Of a stretch of 7,141 bases of DNA, positions 1-5,646 are shown piece by piece. The position numbers were made by a program, and so were the translations under genes. The DNA is from Actinotignum schaalii (lineage in GTDB: Bacteria > Actinomycetota > Actinomycetes > Actinomycetales > Actinomycetaceae). The notes under the pieces are model-generated. The model saw only the letters and a program-made list of their open reading frames with translations, ran no database searches and was not told the origin of the DNA. Numbering within the stretch: the stretch's first letter is position 1; each line of letters starts with the position of its first letter. Where the stretch lies: positions 1-7,141 of the forward strand of contig CAMIHT010000084.1 of the NCBI GenBank assembly GCA_946222725.1. The letters are read 5' to 3'.

Positions 1-11
1 ATAGTAGACAT
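1..11 (-). CDS. 5' end of a leftward gene (first three codons), possibly ispH
   Basis: Only the first codons are inside the window: an ATG at 11..9 on the minus strand, read as Met-Ser-Thr and then cut by the window edge. Its start is supported by a good Shine-Dalgarno sequence, AAAGGA (plus-strand TCCTTT at 17-22), five bases before the ATG. The product cannot be identified from three residues. In mycobacteria and relatives the gene divergent from xseA is lytB/ispH (4-hydroxy-3-methylbut-2-enyl diphosphate reductase), so ispH is a guess from gene order, not from sequence. A chance ATG after a purine run remains possible. Confidence 0.45.
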
Positions 12-16
12 GGTGT

Positions 17-22
17 TCCTTT
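17..22 (-). promoter_or_regulatory. Shine-Dalgarno site of the leftward gene
   Basis: The minus strand reads AAAGGA here, within a GAAGAAAGGA purine run, five bases before the ATG at 11..9. This is the main support for a real leftward gene starting at the window edge. Confidence 0.5.
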
Positions 23-90
23 CTTCCCGGCGCCGCTTCTTCACGGCACCACCAGCGGTGACGTTAGCCCTAATTTTTTGTGATGAGATG

Positions 91-99
91 TGCTATGTT
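91..99 (+). promoter_or_regulatory. Candidate extended -10 promoter element for rmuC
   Basis: TG-C-TATGTT at 91-99 matches an extended -10 (TGnTATAAT) at the TG and four of six hexamer positions. No matching -35 is visible at the usual distance upstream. Transcription would start near 106, about 100 bases before the chosen rmuC start. It shares bases with the candidate leftward promoter, so the two could compete. Weak evidence. Confidence 0.22.
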
Positions 100-121
100 C
101 CGCTACCTTGAAAGCTATCAA
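92..121 (-). promoter_or_regulatory. Candidate promoter for the leftward gene
   Basis: On the minus strand, TTGATA (121..116) resembles a -35 box (5 of 6 consensus bases). After an 18-base spacer comes CATAGC (97..92), a weak -10 box (3 of 6). Transcription would begin near base 85 and leave a leader of about 75 bases. This was found by eye only. The weak -10 and the overlap with an imperfect palindrome at 105-124 make it a hypothesis. Confidence 0.22.
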
Positions 122-124
122 AGT
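105..124. repeat. Imperfect 20-bp palindrome in the divergent gap (possible operator)
   Basis: The segment has the symmetric form ACnTTGAnAGCTnTCAAnGT, with eight of ten base pairs symmetric around 114/115. It lies midway between the leftward gene and rmuC, overlapping the candidate -35 box of the first and the likely transcription start zone of the second. That position would suit a dimeric repressor or activator. No regulator family is recognised from the sequence. Confidence 0.3.
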
Positions 125-205
125 CTGTCACGTGGAACAAGGGGCGACGACGCCAGCGCGCTTGCCTCCCATTTTTCTGTCGTAGGCGGGTGTTTGAATA
201 CAGCT

Positions 206-1471
206 ATGGATATCTCGATTGTTATAGGTGCTCTTATCGCGGTGGGATGCGCGTGTTTCGCCTTGGGCTTCTTGAGCGCGCGAGTGTGCTTGGGTGGCGC
301 AGTTTCGGCGCGGGAGCTGACGCGGGTGCGCCACCAACTAGAGGAGTCGCAGCGCGATGCCGGGGCGGTGCGGGCGCACCTGGCAGCCGCCCAGGCCCGC
401 TCGGATCGTTTAGAGGAGGAAAATAACGGGCTCATCGCCAGGGCTAAAACAGATAACAACATTTTGCGTTCCCTGGCACCTATTACCCAGCAGCTCACGG
501 TGATGGAGCAGCGGGTCCGTGATGTGCAGCTCCTCCAAGGTGAACAGCGCACCGAAATCCGCACCCAGCTCACCGCGGCGGCCCGCACCCAGGAAGATCT
601 CGCGCGGGCCACCCAGGCGCTGCGCGGGGCGCTGAGCTCCACCTCGGCGCGAGGAATGTGGGGTGAAGTGGAATTACGCCGGGTGGTGGAGGCCGCCGGG
701 ATGCTCCCCCACGTTGATTTTTCCGAGCAGGTTGCTTCACGTGCAGGCAGCGGGCACGGTAGCGGTGCCGGGCTTTCGCGCCCGGATATGGTTATCCACT
801 TGCCCGGCGGCGCGCATCTCCCTCTCGATGCCAAGGTTCCCCTCACCGCTATGCTCCAGGCACAGGCCGCCCCGGCTACCACGACGGAGGAAATCGCGCG
901 GCGCCACGATCTTCTCAAACAGCACGCCAAGTCGGTACGTTCCCACGTAAACGCGCTGGCTAAAAGGGATTACCCCGCGCTTTTCCCAGGGTCACCTCGG
1001 CTCACGATTATGTTCCTTCCGGGAGAATCACTGCTCGCGGAGGCGCTGCGGGAAGATCCCCCGCTCCTGGAAGATGCCTTGGCCCTCGGGGTGGTCCCCG
1101 CTTCCCCAGCCTCGCTCCTGGCGCTGCTGCGCACCGTGGCAACACTGTGGGCCTCCAGCAAGATCAGTGAAGAAGCCGGACATATTATTACGCTCGGGCG
1201 GGAAATGACGGATCGGCTCCGGGTGGTGGCCGGCCACTTGGAAAAGCTCGGGAACTCTCTCACCTCAGCAGTCAAAAACTACAATTCCGCGCTCTCCTCT
1301 TTCGATTCGCGCGTACTGGTCACCGCGCGCCGCCTGGAAAGCCTAGATGCCGATTTTTCTACCCCGCCAACCATTGCTGCGGAAGAAGGTCAGGTCAAAC
1401 GCTTCCACGATGCTGGGCTGCGCGAAGCACTCGACGGCGAAGATGATCACGAAACACGGATTGTCCCGTAG
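206..1471 (+). CDS. rmuC: RmuC family DNA recombination protein, membrane-anchored
   Basis: Predicted 421-residue RmuC, a family with a PD-(D/E)XK-like nuclease fold, known in E. coli for limiting inversions at short inverted repeats; its biochemical role is poorly defined. An N-terminal membrane helix covers residues 2-25 (ISIVIGALIAVGCACFALGF), followed by an Ala/Glu/Arg-rich coiled coil at about 37-145. The RmuC domain runs from RGMWGE (149-154) through RPDMVIHLPGG (192-202), LDAKVPL (207-213, the putative catalytic D-x-K), FLPGE (270-274), LLALLRTVA and AVKNYN, to about residue 380. The length and motif order are typical of the family. I chose ATG 206 because the membrane helix begins right after it, but TTG 194 has a better-placed purine-rich site (AGGCGG at 184-189). 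The open frame extends up to GTG 80 with an atypical, unlikely extension. The gene lies 33 bases before xseA, probably in the same transcription unit. Confidence 0.94.
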   Translation: MDISIVIGALIAVGCACFALGFLSARVCLGGAVSARELTRVRHQLEESQRDAGAVRAHLAAAQARSDRLEEENNGLIARAKTDNNILRSLAPITQQLTVMEQRVRDVQLLQGEQRTEIRTQLTAAARTQEDLARATQALRGALSSTSARGMWGEVELRRVVEAAGMLPHVDFSEQVASRAGSGHGSGAGLSRPDMVIHLPGGAHLPLDAKVPLTAMLQAQAAPATTTEEIARRHDLLKQHAKSVRSHVNALAKRDYPALFPGSPRLTIMFLPGESLLAEALREDPPLLEDALALGVVPASPASLLALLRTVATLWASSKISEEAGHIITLGREMTDRLRVVAGHLEKLGNSLTSAVKNYNSALSSFDSRVLVTARRLESLDADFSTPPTIAAEEGQVKRFHDAGLREALDGEDDHETRIVP

Positions 1472-1504
1472 CAGTGCGGGGCAAAACATGGCACGATAAC
1501 TGAT

Positions 1505-2758
1505 ATGGCTTCAACAACTCCGGTACCCGCAACCCTGCCGCAACGGGCTGCGCAGACAACACCGGATCACCCGTGGCCGCTACGCCTGCTCTCGGTAAAA
1601 ATCCGGGAATATGTGGCGAAAATGTCGCGGTTATGGGTGGAAGGCGAAGTCATTACCCTCCAGCGCCGCCCCGGAGCAAAAGTCCAGTTCCTCACCTTGC
1701 GGGATTTGGAAGAAAACGTCTCTATGACGGTTAAAATACTCAGCCACCTACTTCCCGCAACCGTCACGTCCGGAAGTCGGGTGGTGGTGTGGGCCGTTCC
1801 CGATTTTTATACCGGTAATGGCTCGCTATCCCTGTGGGCACAGGAAATCCGCCCCGTTGGCGTGGGTGATATTCTCGCGCGTTTGGAGGCTCTGAAAGCC
1901 AAACTCGCTTCCGAAGGACTGTTTGCACCGGAACGTAAAAAGCCCCTCCCCTTCCTACCCCGCACGGTGGGTCTTATCGTGGGGCGCAATACCAAAGCGA
2001 AAGAGGATGTCATTATTAATGCCTCGCTGCGCTGGCCCGGGGTACGTTTCGAGGTGCGCGAAGTAGCAGTACAGGGCCGGGATGCCGTGGCCCAGATGAT
2101 TCCTGCCCTGCGCGAGCTGGATGCCCACCCGGGAGTGGATGTGATTGTGCTGGCGCGCGGGGGCGGGTCCGTGGAAGACCTCCTCCCCTTCTCCGATGAG
2201 CACCTCGTGCGTGCTATTGCGGCTACCCACACTCCGGTGGTCTCCGCTATCGGGCATGAAGGCGATAATCCCATCAGTGACTACGTGGCAGATCTACGAG
2301 CTTCCACGCCCACGGATGCCGCCAAGCGCATCGTTCCGGATCGGGAAGCTGAACTTGAAGGGGTACAGGCAGCTGTGCGCCGCTTGCGCCAGGGTATGCG
2401 CCATCGACTCGACCGTGCCACCAAAGAACTCGAAGCATTACGCGCCCGGCCCGTCCTGGCCCGCCCCCGAACTATGGTGGAAGTGCGCGAACAGGATATC
2501 CAATCGTTGCGCTCCTGGCTGCGGGCCCATATCCGGCGCGATATGGCTTCCAGCTCCCAAGATATTTCCTCACTTCTTTCCCAGCTGCGGGCCCTCTCAC
2601 CCCAGGCAACACTGCAACGCGGGTATTCGGTTATCCTAAGCGGGGACAACAGAGTAGTCTCACAAGAAAACGACGTCCAAATCGGAGAACACCTGCGTGC
2701 CATTTTGGCCGCCGGGGCCCTCCATCTCGAAGTGAAAGGGAGCGCGCATGGTAGCTAA
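1505..2758 (+). CDS. xseA: Exodeoxyribonuclease VII large subunit
   Basis: Large subunit of exonuclease VII, which degrades single-stranded DNA from both ends into acid-soluble oligonucleotides and acts in repair and recombination in the cytoplasm. The 417 residues are near full family length. An N-terminal OB-fold (about 25-117, including SRLWVEGEV and QFLTLRDLEENVSMTVK) binds ssDNA. The catalytic domain follows: GLFAPERKKPLPFLPRTVGLI (138-158), ARGGGSVEDLLPFSDE (217-232) and IGHEGD (249-254) with D259 and RASTPTDAA (265-273). A helical, coiled-coil-prone region at 280-365 would recruit the small subunit, and the C-terminal LQRGYSVI motif is at 370-377. All recognisable active-site segments are intact. 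No Shine-Dalgarno sequence stands out before ATG 1505, so translation may depend on coupling to rmuC or on a leaderless transcript. The end overlaps xseB by 11 bases. Confidence 0.97.
   Translation: MASTTPVPATLPQRAAQTTPDHPWPLRLLSVKIREYVAKMSRLWVEGEVITLQRRPGAKVQFLTLRDLEENVSMTVKILSHLLPATVTSGSRVVVWAVPDFYTGNGSLSLWAQEIRPVGVGDILARLEALKAKLASEGLFAPERKKPLPFLPRTVGLIVGRNTKAKEDVIINASLRWPGVRFEVREVAVQGRDAVAQMIPALRELDAHPGVDVIVLARGGGSVEDLLPFSDEHLVRAIAATHTPVVSAIGHEGDNPISDYVADLRASTPTDAAKRIVPDREAELEGVQAAVRRLRQGMRHRLDRATKELEALRARPVLARPRTMVEVREQDIQSLRSWLRAHIRRDMASSSQDISSLLSQLRALSPQATLQRGYSVILSGDNRVVSQENDVQIGEHLRAILAAGALHLEVKGSAHGS
2735..2742 (+). promoter_or_regulatory. Shine-Dalgarno site of xseB inside xseA
   Basis: AAAGGGAG lies within the last codons of xseA, five bases before ATG 2748. 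It fixes the xseB start in an 11-base overlap with the xseA stop, the usual arrangement for translational coupling of the two exonuclease VII subunits. Confidence 0.7.
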
Positions 2759-3518
2759 GGGAACCACTCCTGAGGGATTCGCACCCCCGGCACCAGCGCC
2801 AGACTCACCCCACGCATCAGGCGCATCCGTACCCCGCCCGCGCGAAGATATTGAGGCGCGCGTGGCTACCCTCAACTACGAAGAAGCCCGGGCCCGACTT
2901 GTCGATATTGTTTCCCGCCTGGAGCAGGGCTCCATTCCTCTCGAAGAATCCCTGCGACTGTGGGAGGTAGGGGAATCTCTGGCCCGCCACTGCCAGAGTT
3001 GGCTTGATGGCGCTGCGGCCCGTATTGATGCGGCCGAACGCGGCGAAAGCCTCGCGGATCTCTCCGACTCGACTAGCTCGGTTACCGATCCAGCCCAGGC
3101 CGCGGGGCCGGGAAGAACCACAGGAACCCCTGCTCCGCCTACCGCTCCCACTCATCAAGCCCCGTCGGCCGCGGTACAAGCAGGCGGCTATCAGGCACCC
3201 GCGCCCGCTATCCCACCGCAGGCATCTAAAGAAGACCGGGTGGCTGCCCTACGGGAAGCGGTGCGCGAAGTACGCGCCGAAGATGTACCGGCTATTCAGG
3301 CAGCTCCTCAACCCGTACCCGAGGCCGCATCAGCCCCCGCTCCCCAACGCGGTGCGGCAGCTCCCGCCGGCGCGCCCGAGGGCGCCACCGCTCCCCAGCA
3401 GCCTTCCGTTGCGAACCCGCCGGCCGGCGATGATGACGATTTCGACCCGGAAGAATTCGCGGACGGAACGGGTCTTGATACCACCCCACTCACCCGCCAC
3501 CCCGAGGATTTCGCATGA
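2748..3518 (+). CDS. xseB: Exodeoxyribonuclease VII small subunit with long disordered tail
   Basis: Small subunit of exonuclease VII; several copies wrap the large subunit's C-terminal helices and are needed for activity. The family domain is at residues about 36-105: NYEEARARLVDIVSRLEQ (43-60), then GSIPLEESLRLWEVGESLA and the second helix ending near IDAAERGES. Most XseB proteins are about 70-100 residues; this one has 256. It carries a 35-residue Pro/Ala-rich N-terminal extension and a tail of about 150 residues rich in Ala, Pro, Gln and Gly. The tail contains one charged, probably helical island (SKEDRVAALREAVREVRAED, 160-179) and an acidic patch (DDDDFDPEEF, 228-237). The frame is open from a good Shine-Dalgarno sequence to a stop shared with the next gene, so a single frameshift fusion is unlikely. 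The tail's function is unknown; linker, crowding or partner binding are guesses. Confidence applies to the subunit assignment. Confidence 0.94.
   Translation: MVAKGTTPEGFAPPAPAPDSPHASGASVPRPREDIEARVATLNYEEARARLVDIVSRLEQGSIPLEESLRLWEVGESLARHCQSWLDGAAARIDAAERGESLADLSDSTSSVTDPAQAAGPGRTTGTPAPPTAPTHQAPSAAVQAGGYQAPAPAIPPQASKEDRVAALREAVREVRAEDVPAIQAAPQPVPEAASAPAPQRGAAAPAGAPEGATAPQQPSVANPPAGDDDDFDPEEFADGTGLDTTPLTRHPEDFA
3504..3508 (+). promoter_or_regulatory. Shine-Dalgarno site of the PfkB-fold gene
   Basis: GAGGA lies six bases before ATG 3515, inside the last codons of xseB. Together with the ATGA start/stop overlap at 3515-3518 it supports coupled translation and this start choice. Confidence 0.6.
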
Positions 3519-4519
3519 CAGTTCTTGTCATTGGCGATGCCATCGCCAACCAGCGCGAACAGGAAACCCCTTTTCGTGCCGGTACCATGTTTAAGGTGGC
3601 GGTTAATCTAGCCCACCTGGCGCGCGAAGTGCGGATGGTCACCGATATCTCCGAAGCCTCCGATCCGCAGGTCGTGCGTGATTACGCCGCCGAGCACGGC
3701 GTGGAGCTCCTCTTGCGCCCTGCTTCACCTCCGGCCAGCGCCGCTCTTACCTCCGGCTTGCCCACCCCACCCCCGGCTGCTTTCACCGAAGCTCATTACG
3801 GGGAGGGACACGGGGATCCGGAAGAAAGCTGGGATATTTTGCCGGCTCCGGAACGTGGCGCCCGCAAACTAGATTTTGATCTCTTCAGCCCCTCGGCCAC
3901 TATTTTCGGTGGAGACGCCTGCCATGCCATGCCCGCAGCCCACACCGTCCGCGAATGGCTGCGGGTGTGCCGATCCACCTCCACCATCATCTACTCGCCG
4001 GCGCTGCGCCACCCCCGGGCCCGCAACCTGGATCGGGTCCGTATCCAAGCCGAAAGTTTCTTGCAGCTGAGTGACGTCGTCGTCGCAACCTCAAAAGACA
4101 TCCGGCTTCTCTACGGTATCAGCGGCCCCGAAAATGAGTTCGCCGCGGTGGCCGAACACTGGTTCAGTTTCGGGCCGCGGCTCGTAGCTATTCTTCTTGA
4201 GGACGGTGCCGCGCTCATGATCACCGCCTCGGGTGACCGCCTCCACGTAGCTTCCCTCCCGCGCCCCTTTGTGGATGTTGCGGGAGCTCGCAGTGCTTTT
4301 ATAGCCACCACCATCGATACCCTAGACCGGGTGAGTCTGCTCGGGCGGGAAGCCAGCCCCGGACTCGCCACCATGTCCATGTCCCACCTGTACACCGTGG
4401 GTGCTTTCGCCACCACCGCGCGCAGCCTCATGACCGCACATGCAGGCTGGGAACCGCTCACCCGCAATGAACTCAGCGAAGGCTTCTTCGAATACCAGAG
4501 CCGCGAAGGTCTAATTTAG
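3515..4519 (+). CDS. PfkB/ribokinase-fold protein with degraded active site (probable pseudokinase)
   Basis: A 334-residue protein with the layout of a PfkB-family sugar kinase such as fructokinase. It starts with the first strand VLVIGDAI (3-10), then a sugar-loop region AGTMFKVAVNLAHLAREVRM (22-41). A lid region rich in Pro/Ala/Ser lies at about 69-115, followed by the D/E segment SDVVVATSKDIRLLYG (186-201), the strand PRLVAILLEDGAALMI (221-236) and FVDVAGARSAFIATTID (252-268). Key residues are altered. The usual GGxxxN of the sugar site reads AGxxxK. The N-x-x-E-like motif reads TSKD. The anion-hole and catalytic GAGD reads GARS, replacing the catalytic Asp by Ser260. Folding seems intended, but normal sugar phosphorylation is doubtful. 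Its place as last gene of the xseAB operon, with 4-base overlap, resembles my recollection of related actinobacteria that keep a carbohydrate kinase beside xseB. An unusual active enzyme is a less likely alternative. Confidence 0.78.
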   Translation: MTVLVIGDAIANQREQETPFRAGTMFKVAVNLAHLAREVRMVTDISEASDPQVVRDYAAEHGVELLLRPASPPASAALTSGLPTPPPAAFTEAHYGEGHGDPEESWDILPAPERGARKLDFDLFSPSATIFGGDACHAMPAAHTVREWLRVCRSTSTIIYSPALRHPRARNLDRVRIQAESFLQLSDVVVATSKDIRLLYGISGPENEFAAVAEHWFSFGPRLVAILLEDGAALMITASGDRLHVASLPRPFVDVAGARSAFIATTIDTLDRVSLLGREASPGLATMSMSHLYTVGAFATTARSLMTAHAGWEPLTRNELSEGFFEYQSREGLI

Positions 4520-4579
4520 CGCGCTTCAACGGACATAGGTGCCCCGGTGTTATAAAAGCTTGATTTTGTAGCGCCCGGC
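4520..4579. other. Convergent intergenic gap without a clear terminator
   Basis: The PfkB-fold gene (rightward) and the prenyltransferase gene (leftward) run towards each other across 60 bases. Only an A/T-rich imperfect fold (AAAA, six bases, TTTT at about 4555-4568) is visible; there is no GC stem with a T-tract. A nine-base direct repeat, TAGCGCCCG, at 4569-4577 and 4581-4589 spans the prenyltransferase stop codon. How transcription ends here is not evident from sequence. Confidence 0.5.
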
Positions 4580-5341
4580 CTAGCGCCCGCGGCGTCGATC
4601 ACGCTGCGTATAGTCACGCAGGGCCCGCAAGAAATCCACGCGCCGGAAATCCGGCCAGTAGGTTTCACAGAAATAAAGCTCGGTGTGCACGGACTGCCAG
4701 AGCATAAAACCGCTCATGCGCTGCTCCCCGCTCGTGCGAATCACTAGGTCAGGATCCGGTTGGCCACGGGTATAAAGATGATCGGTAATATCCGCGAGGG
4801 AAAAATCTTCGGCAACCTCCGCGAGGCTACGCCCGGCTGCTGCTTGGTCGCGCAGGTAGGAACGCACCGCGTCGGTAATTTCTTGGCGCCCGCCGTAGCC
4901 CACCGCAATATTCACATGTAAACCGGTACAGGCTTCGGTACTCACGGCCGCGGCACGCAGGCGCTGGGCATATTCCTCACTAAGAAGATCGAGATTCCCC
5001 ACCGCCACCAGGCGGAAACGGCTAGAGCGCGCCAGATTTTCGACAGTTTCACAGATGATGCTCAGTAGCGGACCCACTTCTTCGGCTGCCCGGGAAAGAT
5101 TATCCGTGGAGAGCAACCACAGGGTCACCACCTCAATACCAGCGTCTTCACACCAACCGAGGACTTCAGCGATACGCTCAGCCCCCGCCCGGTGACCGAA
5201 GGTAGCAGATTCACCCAGTTCCCGCGCCCAACGGCGGTTTCCGTCCAGCATAATTGCCACATGCTGCGGCATACGCTTCCCGGAAAGCTCACGCACCAAG
5301 CGGCGCTCATAGGCTGCGTAGAGCCATGATGACATTCCCAC
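4580..5341 (-). CDS. uppS: Isoprenyl transferase (cis-prenyltransferase, Z-FPP synthase type or UppS)
   Basis: A 253-residue cis-prenyltransferase that condenses isopentenyl diphosphate with an allylic diphosphate in Z configuration, feeding the polyprenyl phosphate carriers of cell-wall synthesis. Region I HVAIMLDGNRRWARELG (27-43) contains the catalytic Mg-binding D33. GHRAGAERI (49-57) follows, then LWLLSTDNLSR (74-84), and the C-terminal signature DLVIRTSGEQRMSGFMLWQS (198-217), ELYFCETYWPDFR (221-233). The GTG start at 5341 is preferred over the ATG two codons later because AGGAGGGG lies six bases upstream of it. Actinobacteria often have two paralogues: a short-chain (2Z,6E)-farnesyl diphosphate synthase (Rv1086 type) and a decaprenyl or undecaprenyl synthase. 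The LLSTxNLxR segment and the divergent hemolysin-III neighbour point to the Rv1086 type, but chain length cannot be read reliably from sequence, so the symbol is family-level. Confidence 0.94.
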   Translation of the reverse strand: MGMSSWLYAAYERRLVRELSGKRMPQHVAIMLDGNRRWARELGESATFGHRAGAERIAEVLGWCEDAGIEVVTLWLLSTDNLSRAAEEVGPLLSIICETVENLARSSRFRLVAVGNLDLLSEEYAQRLRAAAVSTEACTGLHVNIAVGYGGRQEITDAVRSYLRDQAAAGRSLAEVAEDFSLADITDHLYTRGQPDPDLVIRTSGEQRMSGFMLWQSVHTELYFCETYWPDFRRVDFLRALRDYTQRDRRRGR

Positions 5342-5347
5342 GCTGTT

Positions 5348-5356
5348 CCCCTCCTC
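5348..5356 (-). promoter_or_regulatory. Strong Shine-Dalgarno site of the prenyltransferase gene
   Basis: The minus strand reads GAGGAGGGG, with six bases between it and the GTG at 5341..5339. The in-frame ATG at 5335 would be 12 bases away, so the site decides for the GTG start. Confidence 0.75.
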
Positions 5357-5597
5357 GTTCTAGCCACTGTGGCACGAGCCGCGCCCGGCAAGGCTGCACC
5401 CGAGCCGCACCCCGTCAGAACCGGAGCCGAGCCGCGCAACCAGATGCCTAACCGTTTAACTGTAGCCCGCCCATCCTGGGGGAACAGGAAAAGATACCCG
5501 GAAAATATTCAGGGAAGCGGCGTACACTTGCGCCAGCGACTCAAAGCGGTGCGGCGAACCGGAGCCACACGTCCCGCCTTGCCCACCGCCGCGTTTG
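5357..5597. other. Divergent intergenic region with short repeats, no gene seen
   Basis: The gap between the prenyltransferase and trhA starts is about 300 bases. Open frames exist here on both strands, but they lack ribosome binding sites and show arginine/proline-rich translations typical of GC-rich noncoding DNA. Visible structure: three copies of CGAGCCGCRC at 5375-5384, 5401-5410 and 5428-5437 (26-27 bases apart), a repeated GAACCGGAGCC at 5418-5428 and 5556-5566, and an A/T-richer patch with AAAATATTC around 5502-5512. I could not assign a promoter for the leftward gene. Confidence 0.5.
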
Positions 5598-5626
5598 TTG
5601 ATCTTCGGACATCCCGGAGGTATTCA
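5598..5626 (+). promoter_or_regulatory. Candidate promoter of trhA
   Basis: TTGATC (5598-5603) and TATTCA (5621-5626) are separated by exactly 17 bases, matching the consensus at four and three positions. Transcription would start near 5633, giving a very short leader of about 14 bases before ATG 5647. Spacing is ideal but the -10 box is poor, so this is tentative. Confidence 0.33.
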
Positions 5627-5646
5627 CCGACCACGTGGGGAGCACC

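Noticed and set aside
80..205. Extended N terminus of RmuC starting from GTG 80
   Set aside because: The extra 42 residues are polar and unlike RmuC N termini, the GTG lacks a ribosome binding site, and the membrane helix that normally starts the protein begins right after ATG 206.
118..930. A 270-codon open frame on the minus strand opposite rmuC
   Set aside because: It lies fully antisense to a well-recognised gene. Its translation is Ser/Arg/Ala-rich with no family features, and it has no ribosome binding site. It is a codon-bias shadow of rmuC.
1807..2274. A 155-codon open frame on the minus strand opposite xseA
   Set aside because: It overlaps the conserved catalytic domain of xseA, is rich in Ser/Arg/Pro, and resembles no known family.
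3063..3518. A separate gene fused to xseB by frameshift
   Set aside because: The tail shows no recognisable domain, composition changes gradually, and the frame ends exactly in a coupled ATGA overlap with the next gene, so a continuous native tail is simpler.
3004..3594. A 196-codon plus-strand frame overlapping xseB and the start of the PfkB-fold gene
   Set aside because: It is an alternative frame of a GC-rich low-complexity stretch, giving Arg/Pro-rich sequence. The xseB frame has the conserved domain, ribosome binding site and a coupled stop.
4520..4580. Bidirectional intrinsic terminator between the convergent genes
   Set aside because: No GC stem followed by a T-tract is present on either strand; only a weak A/T-rich fold could be drawn.
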